Assembly (NCBI GenBank): GCA_032718475.1
Contig: JAUCBJ010000283.1
Span: forward strand, 1 to 51,880
Direction of reading: 5' to 3'
Length of the DNA stretch: 51,880 nucleotides
Source: Nemertoderma westbladi
Taxonomy: Eukaryota; Xenacoelomorpha; Nemertodermatida; Nemertodermatidae
The position numbers and the translations under genes are program-made. Under the pieces are notes generated by a model. The model made no database searches and was not told the DNA's origin. It was given only the letters and a program-made list of their open reading frames with translations. Positions 19,082-31,278 of this stretch are shown piece after piece (within the stretch, counting starts at the first letter, position 1; every line of letters begins with the position of its first letter).

Positions 19082-20690
19082 AGAAGCTTGAATATTTTGT
19101 GAAAAAATTAATATGAGAGGTAAATTAAGTATATGTATTTTGTTGTTCTAATTTACAAAAAAATGCACCAATGTGGAAATAGTTCAAGTAAATTAATTAG
19201 GTACAGAATCAGGTGCAAATTTGAAAAATAGTTACAATAAGTGAAAAAATTTATATGAGAGGTAAATTAAGTATATGTATTTTGTTGTTCTAATTTACAA
19301 AAAAATGCACCAATGTGGAAATAGTTCAAGTAAATTAATTAGGTACAGAATCAGGTGCAAATTTGAAAAAATAGTTACAACAAGTGAAAAAATTTATATG
19401 AGAGGTAAATTAAGTAAATGTATTTTGTTGTTCTAATTTACAAAAAAATGCACCAATGTGGAAATAGTTCAAGTAAATTAATTAGGTACAGAATCAGGTG
19501 CAAATTTGAAAAAATAGTTACAACAAGTGAAAAAATTTATATGAGAGGTAAATTAAGTAAATGTATTTTGTTGTTCTAATTTACAAAAAAATGCACCAAT
19601 GTGGAAATAGTTCAAGTAAATTAATTAGGTACAGAATCAGGTGCAAATTTGAAAAAATAGTTACAATAAGTGAAAAAATTAATATGAGAGGTAAATTAAG
19701 TATATGTATTTTGTTGTTCTAATTTACAAAAAATGCACCAATGTGGAAATAGTTAAAGTAAATTAATTAGGTACAAAATCAGGTGCACATTCGAAAAATA
19801 GTTACAACAAGTGAAAAAATTAGTGACACCAACTGAAAAAAAATTTTATTGGAGAAGGTAACTTAAGTATATGTTGTTTTGTTGTTCTAATTTACAAAAA
19901 ATGCACCAATGTGGAAATAGTTAAAGTAAATTAATTAGGTACAAAATCAGGTGCACATTCGAAAAATAGTTACAACAAGTGAAAAAATTAGTGACACCAA
20001 CTGAAAAAAAATTTTATTGGAGAAGGTAACTTAAGTATATGTTGTTTTGTTGTTCTAATTTACAAAAAATGCACCAATGTGGAAATAGTTAAAGTAAATT
20101 AATTAGGTACAAAATCAGGTGCACATTCGAAAAATAGTTACAACAAGTGAAAAAATTAGTGACACCAACTGAAAAAAAATTTTATTGGAGAAGGTAACTT
20201 AAGTATATGTTGTTTTGTTGTTCTAATTTACAAAAAATGCACCAATGTGGAAATAGTTAAAGTAAATTAATTAGGTACAAAATCAGGTGCACATTCGAAA
20301 AATAGTTACAACAAGTGAAAAAATTAGTGACACCAACTGAAAAAAAAATTTTATTGGAGAAGGTAACTTAAGTATATGTTGTTTTGTTGTTCTAATTTAC
20401 AAAAAATGCACCAATGTGGAAATAGTAAATTAATTAGGTACAGAATCAGGTGCAAATTTGAAAAAATAGTTACAACAAGTGAAAAAATACAATATGAGAG
20501 GTAATTTAAGTATATGTAGTTATGTTCAAATTTGACAATAGTTACAAGTGAAAATATTAATAGGAAAGGTAATTTAAGTATATGTACTGTAGTTAGTTCT
20601 AACTTACAAAAATACACCAATTTGAAAATACTTAAAGTTAATTAATTAGGTACCGAAACGGGTGCAAATTCGAAAAATAGTTACAAGGAA
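19082..20690. repeat. Tandem array with a period change (about 143 bp, then 168 bp)
   Basis: TGTTGTTCTAATTTAC recurs at 19141, 19283, 19426, 19569 and 19712 (142-143 bp apart), then at 19880, 20048, 20216 and 20385 (168-169 bp apart), and then degenerates toward the Penelope stop codon. The longer unit differs by an added segment containing TTAGTGACACCAACTG. All units share ATGCACCAATGTGGAAATAG and TTAATTAGGTACA. It lies in the 3' untranslated part of the element. Confidence 0.92.
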
Positions 20691-20695
20691 AAAAT

Positions 20696-22825
20696 TCATA
20701 GGAAAGGTAATATTGGATCCCATTCAGGAGACACATACTTAGAATATTCTAAATCTTTGTTAGAATTTAATAAATTGTCCTTTTTTGCTCGAATATAAAT
20801 CGATTCATAAGTTGGTACTAACTTTACATCATGTACTAATTTGATAACAGAAACACTGTTTTCATTAAAAGTGTGTGATGTATCGTTCAATAAAATGTGT
20901 TCTTCAAGACCAGTATGGTCTGTATCCGATTTTTCGATAGCATTAACGTGCTCTCGGTATCGGCTAGATAAATATCGAACTGTTATACCAATATAACTAT
21001 TTACGGGGCAGCCGGCACAAGAGATATTGTATATAAGTGACTGCATATGAAAAATATTAGCATCTGTTGTTGCATTTGGGCCGTAATATTTATTGAAAAG
21101 ATACTGACCTAATTTATGATAATACGAATAAACTGTATTGAAACCAACTTTTTTTAAAATAGATTTGATTTGGGGAGATACAGTACTGATATAAGGAATA
21201 ACGCATGTTATACCATCATCAGCAGACGGTTTATTTTTTACAGTAGGGTGAGTGAATAAGACTGAGTTTATTAGAGATTCGGGGTATCCATTATTTAAAA
21301 ATATATCCTTTAGAAGGCTGATTTCAGAGTTCAAAAGAGTTTCAGTGGAACAGTATCTAAGTGCACGACACTTCATAATATAAATGACTTGACGTAACAA
21401 AGTACTTGGAACATGAGATACAGGATGTACATAACGGTTGCTGTTAGTGGGTTTCCTATATACTGATAGGTTAGTGCTGCTAGTATCTTCGCGTTTAATG
21501 GCAATATCGAGGAAATTAATTTTACCTTTATCTTCATGTTCTACTGTAAATTGTAGTCTACCAGTAGGATCCACAGTATTGAAATCATCAACTAATGATT
21601 GTAAAACCAAACCAGTATCAAAAACTCTAACTAAAAATGCGGCCAAAATATCATCCATATATCGGTCATACGATAGTAATAAATCTGAGAATATAAAGTT
21701 ATCTAAAACTAAACTCTCATTAAAATTCATAGAAAGTTCTGCACAATTAACAGCATTAGGCTGACCCATTGGTAGACCGAATATTTGGTTGTATACTGTA
21801 TATTTATTATTATACTTGAAATAAGTACTAGTTAGGGTAATTTTGATAAGTTTCATAATCGATTCAATAGGTACCTTACAAAGGCAAGGGACCAAAAGGC
21901 GCCAACGGTGTTCCGTACGTTCTAGAATACCTGGTAAAATATCCAATAATTGCTGTACATTAACATTGTTACATAGTGATACAACATCTAACGATGCAAG
22001 ATAGTATTCTTTACCTTCACAGTTCTCTTTGAAATTATTAACAAAAGTAGGTACATGTGATATACGTTTGTGTATGTTATCAACTGCAGGTTGTAATATC
22101 TTAGATACCGTTTTACTGCAGTTATATACCATGGTAGAAGGCATGGGGACAATAATACGTAATGGTTTATTCGGTTTATGTACCTTACATAATCCGTATG
22201 GTTTAGCTAAGCGGCAGCGGTCGACAGACGGTCGTAGATAATGCATTGTAGCCTTAGTAATGATATTCTTATCTAATAATCCTGATAAAACTGAAGTTAA
22301 TTTGGAGTGAATTGTTCTAGAAGGGTTGAAATTTTTTCGAGTTTCTAAATATACAGTACTGTCATTGAAATGTTCTAACATTTTATTGTGATATTCAGAT
22401 TTATATATAACTACTGTTTTGGAACCTTTATCGGCCGGTATTAAAATAGCATCATTCAAAATAAGCTTTCCTTTTAATCTAAGCAGAGCTTGACGGTGAA
22501 GAAGTGGCAAATTACTATGAGTAGAGTTTAGTTTGCGTTTTAACACGTTAACTACCATGTTAATTGTTCCTTTCTGCTTGTCTTTAACCTTTAGTGTTGC
22601 AAAGTTAAAAGCTCGTTGTATCCCACATACGATGTCACCTACCGGTAGTTTCTTGGGAGTTGTCACAAACTTCGGGCCGAGAGCGAGCAGATCCTTATCT
22701 AGGTCGCTGAAATCAATAGTAGTTAGGTTAATAATAAGAGAATCTCTGAAATCAGAAAATGGCCAAAGTTTAAATTTCAGTAGTAAGTACTGTAGTAAGT
22801 CATGTAGTATACAGCCTACCGTATC
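20696..22825 (-). CDS. Penelope-like reverse transcriptase with GIY-YIG endonuclease (no ATG start)
   Basis: Open frame of 709 codons; the first in-frame ATG is well inside RT, so the start is missing or supplied by an upstream exon. Numbering from the GTG at 22666: LIPADKG at 75-81, YGLCKVHK at 157-164 (family usually YGLPKxHK), motif A with Asp227 in SLDVVSL, motif B GLPMGQP at 297-303, and motif C YMDD at 336-339. These are followed by the thumb region, then GIY-YIG nuclease: LIYNISC at 544-550, SYIGIT at 557-562, Arg569, REH at 571-573 and Glu621 in YESIYIRAK. Cys550 and Cys553 form part of the CCHH zinc site typical of the family. Upstream codons still encode family-like residues (FSDFRDS, LDKDLLALG). 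The RT and nuclease look catalytically complete. Confidence 0.85.
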   Translation of the reverse strand, partial: DTVGCILHDLLQYLLLKFKLWPFSDFRDSLIINLTTIDFSDLDKDLLALGPKFVTTPKKLPVGDIVCGIQRAFNFATLKVKDKQKGTINMVVNVLKRKLNSTHSNLPLLHRQALLRLKGKLILNDAILIPADKGSKTVVIYKSEYHNKMLEHFNDSTVYLETRKNFNPSRTIHSKLTSVLSGLLDKNIITKATMHYLRPSVDRCRLAKPYGLCKVHKPNKPLRIIVPMPSTMVYNCSKTVSKILQPAVDNIHKRISHVPTFVNNFKENCEGKEYYLASLDVVSLCNNVNVQQLLDILPGILERTEHRWRLLVPCLCKVPIESIMKLIKITLTSTYFKYNNKYTVYNQIFGLPMGQPNAVNCAELSMNFNESLVLDNFIFSDLLLSYDRYMDDILAAFLVRVFDTGLVLQSLVDDFNTVDPTGRLQFTVEHEDKGKINFLDIAIKREDTSSTNLSVYRKPTNSNRYVHPVSHVPSTLLRQVIYIMKCRALRYCSTETLLNSEISLLKDIFLNNGYPESLINSVLFTHPTVKNKPSADDGITCVIPYISTVSPQIKSILKKVGFNTVYSYYHKLGQYLFNKYYGPNATTDANIFHMQSLIYNISCAGCPVNSYIGITVRYLSSRYREHVNAIEKSDTDHTGLEEHILLNDTSHTFNENSVSVIKLVHDVKLVPTYESIYIRAKKDNLLNSNKDLEYSKYVSPEWDPILPFL

Positions 22826-23120
22826 CTAGTAACGATGTATCTTACTGTAAGATCTACTAGTGTATATGGGCTCGTACAGTATCTGACAATAAATCCCAGT
22901 CCAGGGTGTCTAAATAAACAGATACTAAATCGCAAACTACTACTGATGAGGAATGGAACCTGGTGTCTATTCTAATACGTGGGCGAGTCAAATGCCCGGG
23001 CGAACTAGACAAAACAGAATACCCGGCCTCTAACCGGTAATGCAGATGTACGGTCTACGGTGACAGACCAAATTCACGAGGAAACAATCCCCGCGCAGCG
23101 AATCCTAACTATCGCTAATG

Positions 23121-23434
23121 GACCTAAATACCGTAAACTTGCCGCGGTGTGATTTATATGGTTTATATACGGGCAATTACGGTGTTAGTAACTACACCCG
23201 TGATCGGCACTAATACCAGATTCTGGTTGTAAGATAAGAGAATAGGTGTTAATTGCTACCATACGTTAGCTGATCTGGTATACTAATTTGATTCTAGAAC
23301 TTTGTTACTGCGGTGGTTAGCAGTAAATACCTATCAGTACGTGGCAAGGCGCGGTAGGATATTAGTAAGCCCTAGGCCAAGCATGTGCCGATAGCAGAAA
23401 TGCTCCTTGCCTGATCAAATATTTCGGGCTCAAA
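23121..23434. repeat. 314-bp direct repeat flanking the right-arm LINE (3' side)
   Basis: Mirror of 18052-18365. Ends at CGGGCTCAAA, immediately before the complement of the AGT tail. It agrees with the 29890-30203 copy at the two positions where the left-arm pair differs. Confidence 0.92.
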
Positions 23435-23482
23435 CTACTACTACTACTACTAGGATCGGCATGCTGCATTGCAGCTGCATTT

Positions 23483-26400
23483 TTAAGAATGCTGTGCCGG
23501 CTTGTCAACAAAATTGCACCGCCACAACTCCCTATCACCCATGACATTTGCTAGATCACCCGCATCTTTAAGGCCAGTGTCCTTTAAGATGCGTCTCAAA
23601 AAAGTCATGCGCTGTCCACCATGCTTATTCACTCCATGAGGCTGCCAAAGTACAAGATTATGCACTGGCTGGTCCTCACGGCGAAAGCAATGTCCTGCAA
23701 AGCGGAGGCGATTTTGTTCTAGTGTCAAGCTTGGGGGAACCAATGAGACACCTCCAATGTTATATAGTGTCTGGTTGGAGATGTGTGTATTGTACTTGAC
23801 ACAATGAATCCGGCGTAGCATTCTTGTGAATGTGCCATCCAGAGATTTGGTGTCCTCAGCAGTTAGAGCCCAGCATGGACTCCCGTAGAGGAGTACTGGA
23901 ACTACTGCTGCTCTAAATAATCGGACCTTAAGTTTCCGATTAATTCTCGGTGACTTCCAAATCCTGGAAAGCCTATTCAGGGCTGCCCATGCCTTTCCCT
24001 TACGTATTCGAAGGTCCTCACCTGACTTCCGGATCCATTATCCCAGGTAACAGAAGTCGTCCACATGCTCAAGCATACCATCCTTTGAGCTTATGCTCAT
24101 CCGATCAGAGACTTGCTGAAGACTTTCAAAGTTAACTGTCAGAATTTTGGTCTTTCTGGAGTTAATAAAAAGACCAACACTACAGTCCCGCTCTCAAAAA
24201 GCATTCCTTTGATCAAACATTGATCAAAGTTTGATCAAATATTGAAATGAACCAGGCTTATAAATCCTGCCATTGAGTTCTACCAAAGGCTCTGTGGTGG
24301 TAATGAAAGCAAGGGCGGGTAGGGGCTGTGTGGAGTTTAATTCTGAGTTACGCAATGTGTTGGTTGGGTGGATGGCTACAATACATTATAATGGGGGGGG
24401 GGATACATGGGAGGATACAATAATTGTATCCTGGCTGGCCAATGGCTAGATCCTGGGGGGGGGGGGGGGGGGGGGTAATATGAGAATATCCCTTGGTATT
24501 ATTATATCAGTTGACATTGTGGCCTTCTGGCTGGCCACAAGTGGGAAATACGTTGCTTTCTTGTAAGGAGAAATAATTGATTCGACAACAAATTATGTCA
24601 TAGGGGGTACAGGAGTCAGCGGTCTCCGTGCTATTTGCTGTATATTATTAGCTTGGGGTGCCGACAGCGACAGACCACTAACAAAGTAAAGGCATAGCAT
24701 GCGTAATGGCTCTTAGCTTATGCCGCCCCAGCATGTAAAACCATTTATCTGCTGTGGAATGGAATTCCCCGAAATTTCGAAATTTCGAAATTTACTAAAG
24801 GCTTCCCAAGAAATTAGACAGCCAACTAATCCATACACAGGAGGCGGCCGCGAACCAAAGAGATTGGCCTCCTGGCACTGAGCTGGCCTGGTCGCAAAGG
24901 AACTATGCAGGTAGTAATGTGTACTAAACTAATTTATTACACTAAACTTTCTTACTAAAATTTCAACATGGAGGTCTTTTCTGTTTGCCCAAAAACAATT
25001 AAACAGACGTTGTATTTGTCTCGATATTAATTAAAATTTCTACCTTATCTCGCAAATAGTGGCGCCAGTTGGTCGCAAATAAAAAAGTTCTCCAGCGCAA
25101 ATCGATGAAATCTACTTTGGTTTGTTGTTTTGGTTAGAAAACACAACCCCTTTAACCTGCTCCTTTCGATGTATTACATTAATTTTTTTGAAACAAATTG
25201 TAGCTGTACCAGTAATGGGCCTGTTCTCAGATACACTTGCGGTGACAGCACGGTGAAATCGCATACTGTGAATCACAGCATTTGGGTTGTTGTTACAGAG
25301 ATGCGAGTAAAGCAGTTACAGTCAACTGTATGTTCGGTTGGGTGATGACTTAGCCCGCGGGAATTCTTAGCCCGCAAAATGGGAATCGTTTACCCGCAAG
25401 CTTTCTTAGCCAGTGGGCAGGGCATCCTTAGCCCGAAAATAAATTGTATTAGCCCGCGGGAATTGATTTGATACTGGACGATTAAATTGACAGACTGGCT
25501 TTCTAGTGAATAATATCTAAAGAAAATAATTTAATAATATTCCAGAGGCTTTATTTCAGAACGTAGCCCGGAGTTGTTAGTGGGGCCTATTACAAGACTC
25601 AGTCTGGTACTGGTACACTACCACAACACTGTGTTGTCATTCTAATAATGATTATAATAATTCACAGCCACAATTGAATCTCCACTTGGCGATGTGGCGT
25701 AATGAAAGCAATGGCAGGTATGGGCTGTGCTGTGTGGAGTTTAATTCTGAGTTACGCAATGGGTTGGGTGGATGGCTACAACACATTATAATGGGGGGAG
25801 GGGGGGGGGGGGGGGTGCAGGTCCGCAGCTTGTACAATGATATACTGTAGTAATAGTCCACAACAAGAGAGGGTATGGGATCACTGGGGTTATATTGAAT
25901 GTCTTGTCTTACAGCAAAAGTGAGCAAAAGTGTGGTTTGTCGGCCGGATGGTTAAAAACCTCCATTAATTAAAAATGAATGAGCATAATTGAATAAGTAT
26001 TACTAACCCAATTTGATTTTTAATATTAAAAAAATTATAATTACAATACGTTAAACTGAATTAAAAAATACGTAACTAATGATGTACATAACATAGTTTA
26101 CTTTGAAACAAATTAGGTTTTCAATAAAATTACCTTATCAGAGTATTAAAATTAAATTACGTAAATTTTTAGAAGGTATTTTAGGGGGTGCGCTGGCGCT
26201 TGGATTTATTTATTACTTTATAAAATTATTTCTTATTTATTTCTTTACATTTATTAGTATAATTAGGGACAGGGGCAGGAAGGAAGCTTGTCGAATTTAC
26301 ACAATTAGTGTATAAGCAAATGCAATGCAACGGCAGCCATCGCGCTGCTACGTCAATGGAGGTATTTGGCCTTGATTCTGATTTAAGGAACATTGAAACA

Positions 26401-29400
26401 ATTTCTAATATAACAATAAATTAAAAATATTCCAAAGGCTGTTTTTCTGAACTAGTTGTTGGTGTAATAATAGGCCCTGCCCTACAAGAACAAAACTCAG
26501 TCTGGGACACTACCACAACACCGCCTTGTAAATCCAATCGCTGCCCATCCACAAAGTCAAGCAAGCTCCATCCACCGCCCTGTCAATCACATCGCGGCTT
26601 GGCCATTAACAAAAGCCAGTTCTCGGCGGGAATCTGAGTTCAAAGGTATGCCGCAGAAGAGCGATGTAAACTGTTACCTTGAAATCATTTCAATGTCATT
26701 TCAATATGAGACAGAAAGTCTGGAATTTCGGTCCATCGATTTCAAGGTCATTTCAATATGCCATCAATGTCATTTCAATGTCAATGCTACTTTCAATGAT
26801 ATTCTATGGACACATTTTGATCAAACTTTGATCAATGTTTGATCAAAGTTTGATCAATGTTTGATCAAAGGCATGCTTTTTGAGAGCGGGACTGTAGAAG
26901 CAGCATGTTCTAATGAGCTGAGGAGCCGTTGGGCTCCCTCTAATGATTCTGAGAGTACTCCTAAGTCATCAGCAAAGTCTAGATCAGTTAGGTACTTGGC
27001 AGGATTTGCTCGACTTCTGGAGCCAGTAGGTGGAGTTATCATCACCCCATCATCATTATAATGATCTAAGGACATGCGTAGAACATAGTCAACCACAATA
27101 ATGAACAAGAATGGTGCAAGTGTGTCTCCTTGGACGACGCCCCATAACACTTCAAATGGTTCTGTGTCACCGTCAACAGTAGACACAAATGTTGTCGAAC
27201 CATCGTATACTGATCTGATTGCTGCAATAATTTCATCAGGAATCCCATATAATGAAAGTATGCTGAACATACGTGAGCGAGAGACTGAATCAAAGGCCTT
27301 GAAGAAGTCAACAAAGATAACAGCCAGATGCCTGTCTTTCTTTTTTGATAACTCTTCAATTATCCTTCTAAGTGCCAAAATGGGCTCCATGGTCCCACGA
27401 CCTTTACGGAACCCATTCTGATTTCCACGGAGCAGTCTCTCAATGGGATCCCTGATGCGATTTAATAGAATCCTATTGTATAGCTTTGCAGCAATCGAGA
27501 TCAATGAGATTCCCCGAAAAGAACCATAGTGTTAGGTTGCCCTTCTTGGGAACTGGCACCAACTTATTTGTTTTCATTTCTTGTGGGACTCTTGATGTTC
27601 GGTACATGTCTACTATGATGGGATAGATGAGCTTTAAACACTCAGGTATTTTAAAGACCTCAGGGGGAACACCATCTACTCCACTGGCACGATTGGTCTT
27701 AATGCTCTTTGCAGCAGCCTTCACTTCTGCAAAGGAGATATCGCCAATGGGAATATCTGGGAGTACAAACTCAGACACTTTAACTTCTATAAAGTTATCA
27801 GGCAATACCCTGTCATTATTGAGGAGCTTTTCAAAGTGGGCTTTCCAACCATTGAGGCGATCGGCTGGTGATTCAGCCTTAACCTTGGCGGTTGGTTGGC
27901 TTTTCCGCCCAGTAAGCAGATTGATCGATTTCCATGCCTGGGATGCATCAGCATCATTGATGGCATCAACCTGTTGGTTTATTAGCTCCTGTAGATTAGC
28001 AGAGTACTGCCTGTTCAGGGACCTAGATGCAGCCTTAACTGCATTCTTGGCCGCTGTAGTCTGTTTGAGTCGGGACTCTTTCTGCGCCTTATGAAGGTCA
28101 TTTCGGCACTTCTGAATTTTGTTGTCAGTCCAGGGGGCCCTTTTCCTGTTTCGAGGGTATACAGGAACTGTTTCTGCAGCTGCTAACTTAACTGCTTCTG
28201 TAAAGGCAGTATAGCCCTCACAGTGATCTGCCGCCTCAGAGGCAAGAGCCTCATACCTGTTGCTCAGCTGTAGTGTGAAGCTGGATCTCACACTTGGCTG
28301 TTGCAACAGAGAGGACCAGTCATGCCGCGGCAAGGCAGATTTCGTTGTTCTGCTAGCACGCAGACTAAGTCTTACCTTGGCCACAATAAGGCGGTGATCA
28401 CTGGAGAAGGGTCGAAGTGTAAATCCGTTACAGTCTTGTATAGAGCTCCTGTATTTCCTACGAAACAGAATATGGTCTATCTGGGACTTGTGACCACTGG
28501 GTCCACTATGAGTCCATAGCTTTCCAGTTCGCTTCTTGAACTGGGTTCCAGCCGAAAACAATCCATTTCCAGAGATAAAATCCTGAAGATGGACAGAATT
28601 TCGGTTAACACTATTGCTATAGACCCAGGGTGATGTAGGTGATTGATGCAGACTTGCATTAAAGTCTCCCAGGAATGTTAAGAATGCATGCTGATCCACT
28701 CCATCAGTAGCTGCTTGTAGATTGTGGTAGAAATTTTCCACCTCCTCTACAGGGGCAACACTAGTTGGATAGTAGCACACAATCAGAACCACCTTAGGAA
28801 ACTTCTTAGCCAGTCTTCCAGAACATGAGAAGTGGCAACGGATGATGCGGTTAGAGATTTGGTCTATTTTGTCCAATGCTGCATGTGCAGTTGGATTCAT
28901 CAATAGACCAATTCCACCATTGCCACTATCATCTGCTGACGCGAGGGCGAGTCGCCAACCGCCCCCCATGTCCTTAATCAGAACCTCATCAGTCTGTCCA
29001 GTCTGCATTCGGTGCTTTTGAACACCCACTGCGCTAAGAGAAAGCTTATCTGCCAAGGCAGTCAGCTCACCTTGTCGCATTGGGGACCCGAGTGTTAGGG
29101 TGTTTACTGAGGCTAGTCTTGTGACTTGCCTCAGATTCACCAATGGCTTTGTTGGTCGGGGTGGAACATGAGAGTAGCCTCCAACTCCAGAATCCCTCTC
29201 CCCATCACAATCTGGCCTTCCTGGTGACCCAGGGTTTGGGCCAGAAAGGTCATCAGAAAAGGGACTCAAAGAATTGTTGGCTGCTCTCTCTCCAGTAGGG
29301 GGTGAGACAGGCAGCCGGTCAGGAGTTAACTGACGCCTGTGAGGCCGATTGTGTCCGGTAATTCCACTGGCCTCTAGTGGCCGGACCTCCGCATTGCTAA

Positions 29401-29479
29401 TGTAATCCATAGTGGGGGTTGGGGGGTGCTTTTTTGCCGAGTCAGCTCTCGGGGCAAATACCACACCCTGGTTTGCCAT
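23483..29479 (-). pseudogene. LINE endonuclease/reverse transcriptase, broken (right arm)
   Basis: The endonuclease and RT N-terminus read openly from the ATG at 29479 to about 27525. There a two-base deletion relative to the left copy (AACACTATGG for AACACTCTATGG) shifts the frame. RT resumes in another frame with NGFRKGRG, VDFFKAFDSV, QGDTLAPFLF and FADD until the DNA-transposon insertion at 26894. Beyond it the C-terminus contains a TAA in place of a Ser codon near 24040. It then reads to its natural stop at 23483, keeping the stretch lost in the left copy. The catalytic-Glu-to-Lys change in VQKHR is shared with the left copy, so it predates the duplication. Confidence 0.87.
24183..26894. 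mobile_element. Non-autonomous TIR transposon with TA target duplication, copy B (inside the right-arm LINE)
   Basis: Ends match copy A (CAGTCCCGCTCTCAAAAAGC inverted) and TA flanks at 24181-24182 and 26895-26896. The left-arm LINE holds the empty site with a single TA at 17307-17308. It is about 1.1 kb longer than copy A. A segment near 24290-24390 is repeated at about 25690-25795, bracketing extra sequence that includes G runs, a diverged 68-bp unit (about 25133) and repeated TTAGCCCGCGGGAATT words (25351-25470). No transposase ORF. Confidence 0.88.
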
Positions 29480-29889
29480 TCCACAGGGTGGGTGTCGCAA
29501 TGGAGTCAGATATGAGGCCCATCACCCATATCTACTCTGGCGCACATGACTCACCATTGGCTGTTGCAGCTCATCTGCTGGGTCATGCCCTGTACCCTTG
29601 CTGCCAGGTGCAGGTCGCAGTGAAGTGCTCTCAGAGTGGACATGAGAACACTCTACTCCTGACCAGCCATTGGTAGATCACCATATCTGCCTGGTCAGGC
29701 CATATACCCCTGCAGCCAAGTATATGGGTCCTTAATCCAGGACCAAGGGCGTCCTTATCCCAGAACGAAGGGTGTCCTAGTTACAGGACCAGATTTGCCC
29801 TAGTAAGAGGGTCTATGCAGCTACAGGTGGCACCTCCTTTATGCTGCGTGGAGGTGGCAAGTTTTCTTGATCAATGACCTAGAATACCT

Positions 29890-30203
29890 GACCTAAATAC
29901 CGTAAACTTGCCGCGGTGTGATTTATATGGTTTATATACGGGCAATTACGGTGTTAGTAACTACACCCGTGATCGGCACTAATACCAGATTCTGGTTGTA
30001 AGATAAGAGAATAGGTGTTAATTGCTACCATACGTTAGCTGATCTGGTATACTAATTTGATTCTAGAACTTTGTTACTGCGGTGGTTAGCAGTAAATACC
30101 TATCAGTACGTGGCAAGGCGCGGTAGGATATTAGTAAGCCCTAGGCCAAGCATGTGCCGATAGCAGAAATGCTCCTTGCCTGATCAAATATTTCGGGCTC
30201 AAA
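29890..30203. repeat. 314-bp direct repeat flanking the right-arm LINE (5' side)
   Basis: Mirror of 13996-14309. Next to it, 30207-30229 is the G-rich complement of the left-arm poly-C run. Confidence 0.92.
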
Positions 30204-31035
30204 CAGTGGGGTGGGGGGGGGGGGGGGTGCAAATGTATAAACTACAAAGTGAACCGGTACCGAACTGTCAGTATTGCAAATCACCAAATTATAGAACATG
30301 TGCTATCCGCACCTAAAGTATACTTGCCCGTACTGACGAACAGCAATAGTTCACACCTGTAGGGAATACAGGTCAATCCAGGGATTTGGTACTTGACCTG
30401 ACAAAATCTGAAATAATTGATCCTAAATTTTATGGCGTCCCAGGACGGCGTCACGCTTACCCTGATCTATAGGTCTTACGGCGGGCAAGGGGGTCAAGCA
30501 AAGTCTTACCTTCCTCTGAAGTGGGCGCTGTATGGCAAGGGAGGAGCATTTCGAACGGGCGCGCGGGCGAATCTAAAGAGGGTGCTTAGTGTGTCGTGGA
30601 CATCTTTCCCTGCGTTGCTGACGGCCTAACGGTTTAGACAGCCATTCCCCAAATGTTTGGCTGTCCCAAAGGTGGACTCTTTGAAATATACATGTTCAAG
30701 AGTGACAGTATATTTAAGTAATTAACAAAACTTATCACTTCACTTTATAAATAATAACTAAACTAAGCAAAGAGATACAAGTAAGGGGTTATTGTGTGTA
30801 AGCTAAGATTAGACTAGTTAGTTGTGATAACCGAAGGCAAACCGGCCCTTATATAGCAAATCTGGGACATTGAATCCACTAGAACATTGCAGGACATTCC
30901 ATGGCCTCACATTGGAGCAATAAGATGTTCGATGCCCTATGATTGGCCCAACTCATCATTCCACATGTTGTACGCACCTCATTGGCCTATCTGTTTTAAT
31001 CAAATCGAAAATTAATAGCCCAGAAATGCAAATTC
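30204..31035 (-). promoter_or_regulatory. Right-arm copy of the TATA/intron region
   Basis: TATATAAG on the minus strand at 30848-30855, donor GTAAG at 30509-30505 and acceptor CAG ending at 30357 reproduce the left-arm arrangement with the same 153-bp intron length. There are scattered substitutions between arms, but the splice consensus bases are unchanged. Confidence 0.35.
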
Positions 31036-31114
31036 CCGACTGGGATTCGAACCCGTAACCTATCCACAATGTAACCATCGCCTTAACCCATCTGACCACT
31101 GCGCCAATAGAGTC
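31036..31114 (-). pseudogene. tRNA-like sequence, right arm
   Basis: Minus-strand partner of 13081-13163. The B box GGTTCGAATCC and the A box TGGCGCAGTGGT are both intact despite a few substitutions elsewhere. Confidence 0.5.
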
Positions 31115-31278
31115 ACCCATGAACTAACATGTACTAATGGGAATAGGCATATTACATTACTACAATTAAGTCAAAATACGTCGGATTTTAGAAAGTTTTT
31201 ACGCTGTACTATAAATTGCTACCTAACAGTGAAATAATCCATCATTTAAATTTTATGATATATACATAGTTAACCATA

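Larger units (their letters stand above)
18689..22803 (-). mobile_element. Penelope-like retroelement occupying the centre of the palindrome
   Basis: This interval is exactly the sequence between the two arms. Read on the minus strand it contains an RT/GIY-YIG ORF, then a tandem array of about 1.6 kb, then a structured CTGAAGA...GAAA motif near 18857-18887. RT fused to a C-terminal GIY-YIG nuclease defines the Penelope-like group. The 5' side is truncated at, or coincides with, the arm junction: the frame is open back to 22825 but has no ATG. I found no LTR-like repeats at its ends. Confidence 0.82.
23435..29889 (-). mobile_element. Non-LTR retrotransposon, right-arm copy, interrupted by a Tc1/mariner-like element
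   Basis: Reverse-complement counterpart of 14310-18051. Subtracting the 2.71 kb insertion and its TA duplication leaves about 3741 bp, essentially the left-arm length. By eye the endonuclease region differs from the left copy at about seven residues over some 650. Flanked by the 314-bp repeats. Confidence 0.9.
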
